Below are positions 34,124-36,672 of a stretch of DNA of 36,672 nt, piece after piece (position 1 is the first letter of the stretch; each line of letters begins with the position of its first letter). The notes beneath the pieces are model-generated. The model saw nothing but the letters and a program-made list of their open reading frames with translations. It searched no databases and had not been told where the DNA came from. A program made the position numbers and the translations under genes. Source of the DNA: Candidatus Methanoculleus thermohydrogenotrophicum (GTDB lineage: Archaea; Halobacteriota; Methanomicrobia; Methanomicrobiales; Methanoculleaceae); the NCBI GenBank assembly GCA_001512375.1, contig LFRN01000035.1:1-36672 (forward strand). The letters are read 5' to 3'.

Positions 34124-35481
34124 CACCCCATCACCGGCAGCCGGGAGAGTGACTCTTTGATCAGCTCCACCGGGTACTCGTAATCAACAAGCATCCCCGC
34201 GAAATAGGCCTCGTAGGACGAGAAGTCAAAGTTGCCGTGCCCGGAGTTGTTGAAGAGGATCACCTTCGCCTCCCCGGTCTCGCGACACCTGAGGGCCTCA
34301 TCGATCGTAGCCTTCACCGCGTGGGCGGCCTCGGGCGCGACGACGATCCCCTCGGTCCGGGCGAAGGTCACGGCAGCCTCGAAGACCTCGTTCTGGTAGT
34401 AGGCGACCGGCTGGATCATCCCATCCTGGACAAACCTGGAGAGGAGCGGTGACGCCCCGTGGTAGCGCAGCCCGCCCGCGTGGATCGCCGGCGGGACGAA
34501 GTCGTGGCCGAGGGTGAACATCTTCATGATCGGGGTCAACCCCGCAACATCCCCATAGTCGTAGGTGTAGAGCCCCTTTGTCAGGGTCGGGCAGGCGGCA
34601 GGCTCCACCGCGATGATCTCGGTATCAGGGTGCTTCCCGGTGATCTTCTCACCGACAAACGGGAAAGAGATCCCGGCAAAGTTCGAACCGCCGCCGACGC
34701 ACCCGATCACGACGTCGGGGTAGGCCTCCGCAACCGCGAGTTGCTCGCGCGCCTCCTGGCCGACAATCGTCTGGTGGAGGCAGACGTGGTTGAGGACCGA
34801 GCCGAGCGCGTAGTTGGTGTTCTCGTGGCTCGCCGCATCCTCCACTGCCTCAGATATGGCGATACCGAGGGAACCCGGGGTCTCGGGGTCGCGGCCGAGG
34901 ACCATCCGGCCAGACCGGGTCTTCACCGACGGACTCGGGATGCACTCGGCACCGTAGACCTGCATCATGCTCTTCCGGTAGGGCTTCTGCTCGTACGAGG
35001 CCCTGACCATGTAGACGGTGCACTTCATATCAAAGAGACTCGTTGCAAACGCAAGCGACGAGCCCCACTGTCCTGCCCCGGTCTCGGTCGCGAGCCGCTC
35101 GATCCCCTCCTCGCGGTTGTAGTAAGCCTGGGGGATGGCGGTGTTGGGCTTATGCGAGCCCGGTGGGCTTACACCCTCCCACTTATAGTAGATCTTCGCC
35201 GGGGTCTTCAGGGCCGCTTCAAGCCTTCTTGCCCGGTAGAGGGGGCTTGGTCTCCAGAGGGTGAGGATATCCCGGACTTCGGCAGGGATATCGATGTAGC
35301 GCTTCGTGCTCATCTCCTGCCTGATCAGCTCCATCGGGAAGATGTGCCGGAGGTCGTCGGGGGTTGCTGGTTTCCCGGTCGCCGGGTTGAGAGGCGGATC
35401 CAGGGGAGTCGGGAGATCAGCCTGGATGTTGTACCACCGTTTTGGCATTTCTCCCTCGTCAAGGAAGATCTTTGTCTGCAT
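34123..35481 (-). CDS. trpB2: TrpB-like tryptophan synthase, TrpB2 type
   Basis: This is a PLP-dependent TrpB paralogue with the TrpB2 N-terminal region ([20 protein letters not shown]) missing from TrpB1. [18 protein letters not shown] holds the PLP lysine, and [17 protein letters not shown] and [15 protein letters not shown] the substrate and phosphate loops. The product is 452 aa. TrpB2 enzymes make Trp from indole and serine or act on phosphoserine in some archaea; which applies here is unknown. I choose the ATG at 35481, about 27 bases after the TATA box (leaderless). The adjoining GGAGGT touches the ATG and is too close to be a ribosome-binding site. It is the first gene of the trp operon. 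Confidence 0.93.
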   Translation of the reverse strand: MQTKIFLDEGEMPKRWYNIQADLPTPLDPPLNPATGKPATPDDLRHIFPMELIRQEMSTKRYIDIPAEVRDILTLWRPSPLYRARRLEAALKTPAKIYYKWEGVSPPGSHKPNTAIPQAYYNREEGIERLATETGAGQWGSSLAFATSLFDMKCTVYMVRASYEQKPYRKSMMQVYGAECIPSPSVKTRSGRMVLGRDPETPGSLGIAISEAVEDAASHENTNYALGSVLNHVCLHQTIVGQEAREQLAVAEAYPDVVIGCVGGGSNFAGISFPFVGEKITGKHPDTEIIAVEPAACPTLTKGLYTYDYGDVAGLTPIMKMFTLGHDFVPPAIHAGGLRYHGASPLLSRFVQDGMIQPVAYYQNEVFEAAVTFARTEGIVVAPEAAHAVKATIDEALRCRETGEAKVILFNNSGHGNFDFSSYEAYFAGMLVDYEYPVELIKESLSRLPVMG

Positions 35482-35499
35482 ACCTCCATGGTAGTCTCT

Positions 35500-35553
35500 G
35501 TATAGATATATACATTGTGCATCAAAATTAAGCAACAAAGTATAATAGTATAC
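35500..35553. promoter_or_regulatory. Twin GTATA-N4-TATAC palindromes on the divergent trpB2/hydrolase promoters
   Basis: GTATA-GATA-TATAC (35500-35513) covers the minus-strand TATA box of trpB2. GTATA-ATAG-TATAC (35540-35553) covers the plus-strand TATA box of the hydrolase. Their centres are 40 bp apart. The outer arms extend to a perfect 9-bp inverted repeat CTCTGTATA/TATACAGAG (35496-35504/35549-35557). Binding of a dimeric repressor to either site would block TBP. Confidence 0.55.
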
Positions 35554-35560
35554 AGAGTTG

Positions 35561-35591
35561 GCGCCTGAGCCCCTGCTCATCTTTCAGGCGC
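35561..35591 (+). other. Stem-loop at the predicted start of the hydrolase transcript
   Basis: GCGCCTGA (35561-35568) and TCAGGCGC (35584-35591) are perfect inverted repeats with a 15-base loop; an alternative inner pair GAGC/GCTC lies at 35567-35570/35575-35578. The TATA box at 35541-35547 predicts a start near 35571, so this may be a protein-binding site instead of a complete RNA hairpin. Confidence 0.35.
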
Positions 35592-35627
35592 AAAGAGTAT
35601 ATGGTTGCCCTGCAACAGGTCCTGCCA

Positions 35628-36212
35628 ATGTATTTCTTCGCCCACGCCATGGCCGGTATCCTCATCGGCCTCGTGCTGGCGGCTCTCACCGGTGACCGGC
35701 GCGTTGTCGCGCTCGCCGCACTGGGCGCCGTGCTTCCTGACCTGATCGATAAGCCGCTTGGACACATCATCCTCGCCGGGACGGTTAACTATGGCAGGAT
35801 ATACTTCCACGGTCTCACCGTTCTCTCCCTGTTCGTCCTCGCCGGCCTCTTCCTCTATCACTATCGCCACCGAATCGGCCTCCTCGTGGTAGCTGCAGGC
35901 ATGGCGAGCCACCAGGTCCTCGACGGGATGTGGCACAACCCGGTTGTCTGGTTCTGGCCGTTTCTTGGCCCCATTCCCCGGCAGAATTATCCCCGGCATT
36001 ACCTCAGGGAGGCCATCTGGCGGCAGCTCTCCCAGCCAAGCGAGTGGATCTTTCTCTTCCTGATCACCGTGCTGTTTGCCGTCCTCTACCGCCAGGAACT
36101 AAAGACTGTCATCGCCCGGATCACAAGCCCATCCGTCCGCCGGACTGTCTTTGCCGTCCTCTGTCTTGCCGCCCTCACCGCGCTGGTCGTAGGCTGGCAG
36201 CTCCTGCTGTGA
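35628..36212 (+). CDS. Integral membrane metal-dependent hydrolase-like protein
   Basis: This small membrane protein resembles the YdjM/LexA-regulated membrane-bound hydrolase family. MYFFAHAMAGILIGLVLAAL is the typical start, with an early His in the first membrane segment. AALGAVLPDLIDKPLGHIIL carries the conserved PD-D motif, FHGLTV and SHQVLDGMW conserved histidines and Asp, and at least four hydrophobic helices are visible. The product is 194 aa. The track start at 35601 is possible, but the family N-terminus and AGGT seven bases upstream favour 35628. It is divergent from the trp operon and shares its promoter region. Substrate unknown. Confidence 0.72.
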   Translation: MYFFAHAMAGILIGLVLAALTGDRRVVALAALGAVLPDLIDKPLGHIILAGTVNYGRIYFHGLTVLSLFVLAGLFLYHYRHRIGLLVVAAGMASHQVLDGMWHNPVVWFWPFLGPIPRQNYPRHYLREAIWRQLSQPSEWIFLFLITVLFAVLYRQELKTVIARITSPSVRRTVFAVLCLAALTALVVGWQLLL

Positions 36213-36364
36213 CTACCGGTACTGGCCTATTTCACCGTATTTTGTGGGTTCTGGTGCGAATCGCCGGCCGCACGCAGAAGTGCGCGAAGGGTGACGGCTG
36301 GGGAGCAGGTACACGTCCTTTGCGTGAGACGATGGTGATAATCAGGTGAAATGCTCCACCACTC
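36213..36364. other. Convergent intergenic gap
   Basis: The gap lies between the membrane hydrolase and the methyltransferase fragment. Only a weak T-rich stretch (TATTTCACCGTATTTTG, about 36228-36244) is seen, possibly a plus-strand terminator. The minus ORF 36232-36444 has no family features. Confidence 0.4.
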
Positions 36365-36672
36365 CTACTTTCGCCACCATATCGCGGCATACGTCGAGGT
36401 TCCCGGAAGGGTGAGCTCGTTCCCCTGTTTGATGAGGTGTTCACGGAAGTAGCCGCGGAGAACCTCCCGCTGTTGCAGGGTATCCGCGCTCATCCGGGGA
36501 GCGAAGTGGTCGACTGCATCCTCCACAGTCGCAAAAACGACCGTGTCTCGCATCGGGCGCATCAGGACGTTTGCATAGATCCCCATGCCGTAGAGGACGT
36601 TGAAGAGGCAGTCTGCCTTTGGCCTCGGGTGATACGGTTCTCCATGCAGGTCCTCCCAGAGCGCAAGATATA
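36365..36672 (-). CDS. C-terminal part of a class I SAM-dependent methyltransferase, cut by window edge
   Basis: The track lists only the last 73 codons, but the frame stays open to the right edge (about 101 residues). It reads LALWEDLHGEPYHPRPKADC, then VLYGMGIYANVLM, VEDAVDHFAPRM and GTSTYAAIWWRK. This looks like the C-terminal half of small methanogen methyltransferases, where a hydrophobic AAIWW-type strand closes the Rossmann fold. The SAM-binding glycine motif lies outside the window, so the assignment is moderate and the substrate unknown. Confidence 0.55.
   Translation of the reverse strand, partial: YLALWEDLHGEPYHPRPKADCLFNVLYGMGIYANVLMRPMRDTVVFATVEDAVDHFAPRMSADTLQQREVLRGYFREHLIKQGNELTLPGTSTYAAIWWRK

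Noticed and set aside
35528-35770. Minus ORFs opposite the membrane hydrolase (35528-35770, 35577-35999)
   Set aside because: Antisense to a protein with membrane helices and family motifs; no features of their own.
1-36672. CRISPR array or cas genes
   Set aside because: No regularly spaced direct repeats and no Cas motifs were seen; the RNA-guided remnants are TnpB and IscB only.

Overview
The window looks like chromosome from a hydrogenotrophic methanogen of the order Methanomicrobiales, most like Methanoculleus. That placement is an inference from gene content, high GC and gene order. It carries an archaeal S10/spc ribosomal-protein operon with eL32, eL19, eS4 and the RNase P protein Rpp29. 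It also carries two core F420-dependent methanogenesis enzymes (Mtd and Mer), a Tfx regulator, an NrpR nitrogen regulator, archaeal AMP phosphorylase and a complete trp cluster. Promoters are archaeal (TATA boxes, several spaced for leaderless mRNAs), and many genes overlap by ATGA, TGATG or GTGA.

Layout. 1-489 (-): N-terminal part of an IS605-type TnpB running off the left edge. 830-13487 (-): 24-gene run rpl3-rpl4-rpl23-rpl2-rps19-rpl22-rps3-rpl29-rnp1-rps17-rpl14-rpl24-rps4e-rpl5-rps14-rps8-rpl6-rpl32e-rpl19e-rpl18-rps5-rpl30-rpl15-secY, closed by a hairpin/T-run terminator. rps14 (55 aa) is absent from the ORF track. Upstream of rpl3 lie about 590 non-coding bases packed with inverted repeats behind a TATA box, a candidate structured leader or ncRNA. 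14300-18188: tfx (-), mtd (+), a GalT-like HIT protein (+) and mer (-). 18542-21905: a divergent tubulin/FtsZ-like GTPase (+), nrpR and a dUTPase-like gene (-), and tRNA-Arg(TCG) (+). 22051-25005 (-): a membrane-anchored multi-repeat surface protein and AMP phosphorylase. 25350-25991 (+): an apparently intact HEARO-type omega RNA followed by a truncated IscB. Then a PHP-domain protein (+) and the trp operon (-, trpB2-E-G-D-C-F-B-A plus a COG3199 kinase). The right end holds a small membrane hydrolase (+) and the C-terminus of a methyltransferase (-).

Points that stand out. (1) The anthranilate synthase step carries two independent changes: trpE is split by an apparent single-base deletion near its start, and TrpG has Ser instead of the catalytic Cys. 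(2) There are two OMEGA (TnpB/IscB) remnants, one with a well-preserved omega RNA and its own TATA box but a broken nuclease. (3) The rpl3 leader is heavily structured. (4) Twin GTATA-N4-TATAC palindromes sit on the TATA boxes of the divergent trpB2 and hydrolase promoters. (5) mtd and mer share a small inverted repeat at the predicted transcription start that includes the Shine-Dalgarno sequence. (6) A perfect 11-bp tandem repeat lies upstream of mer. All identifications come from reading the sequence; no database search was run.
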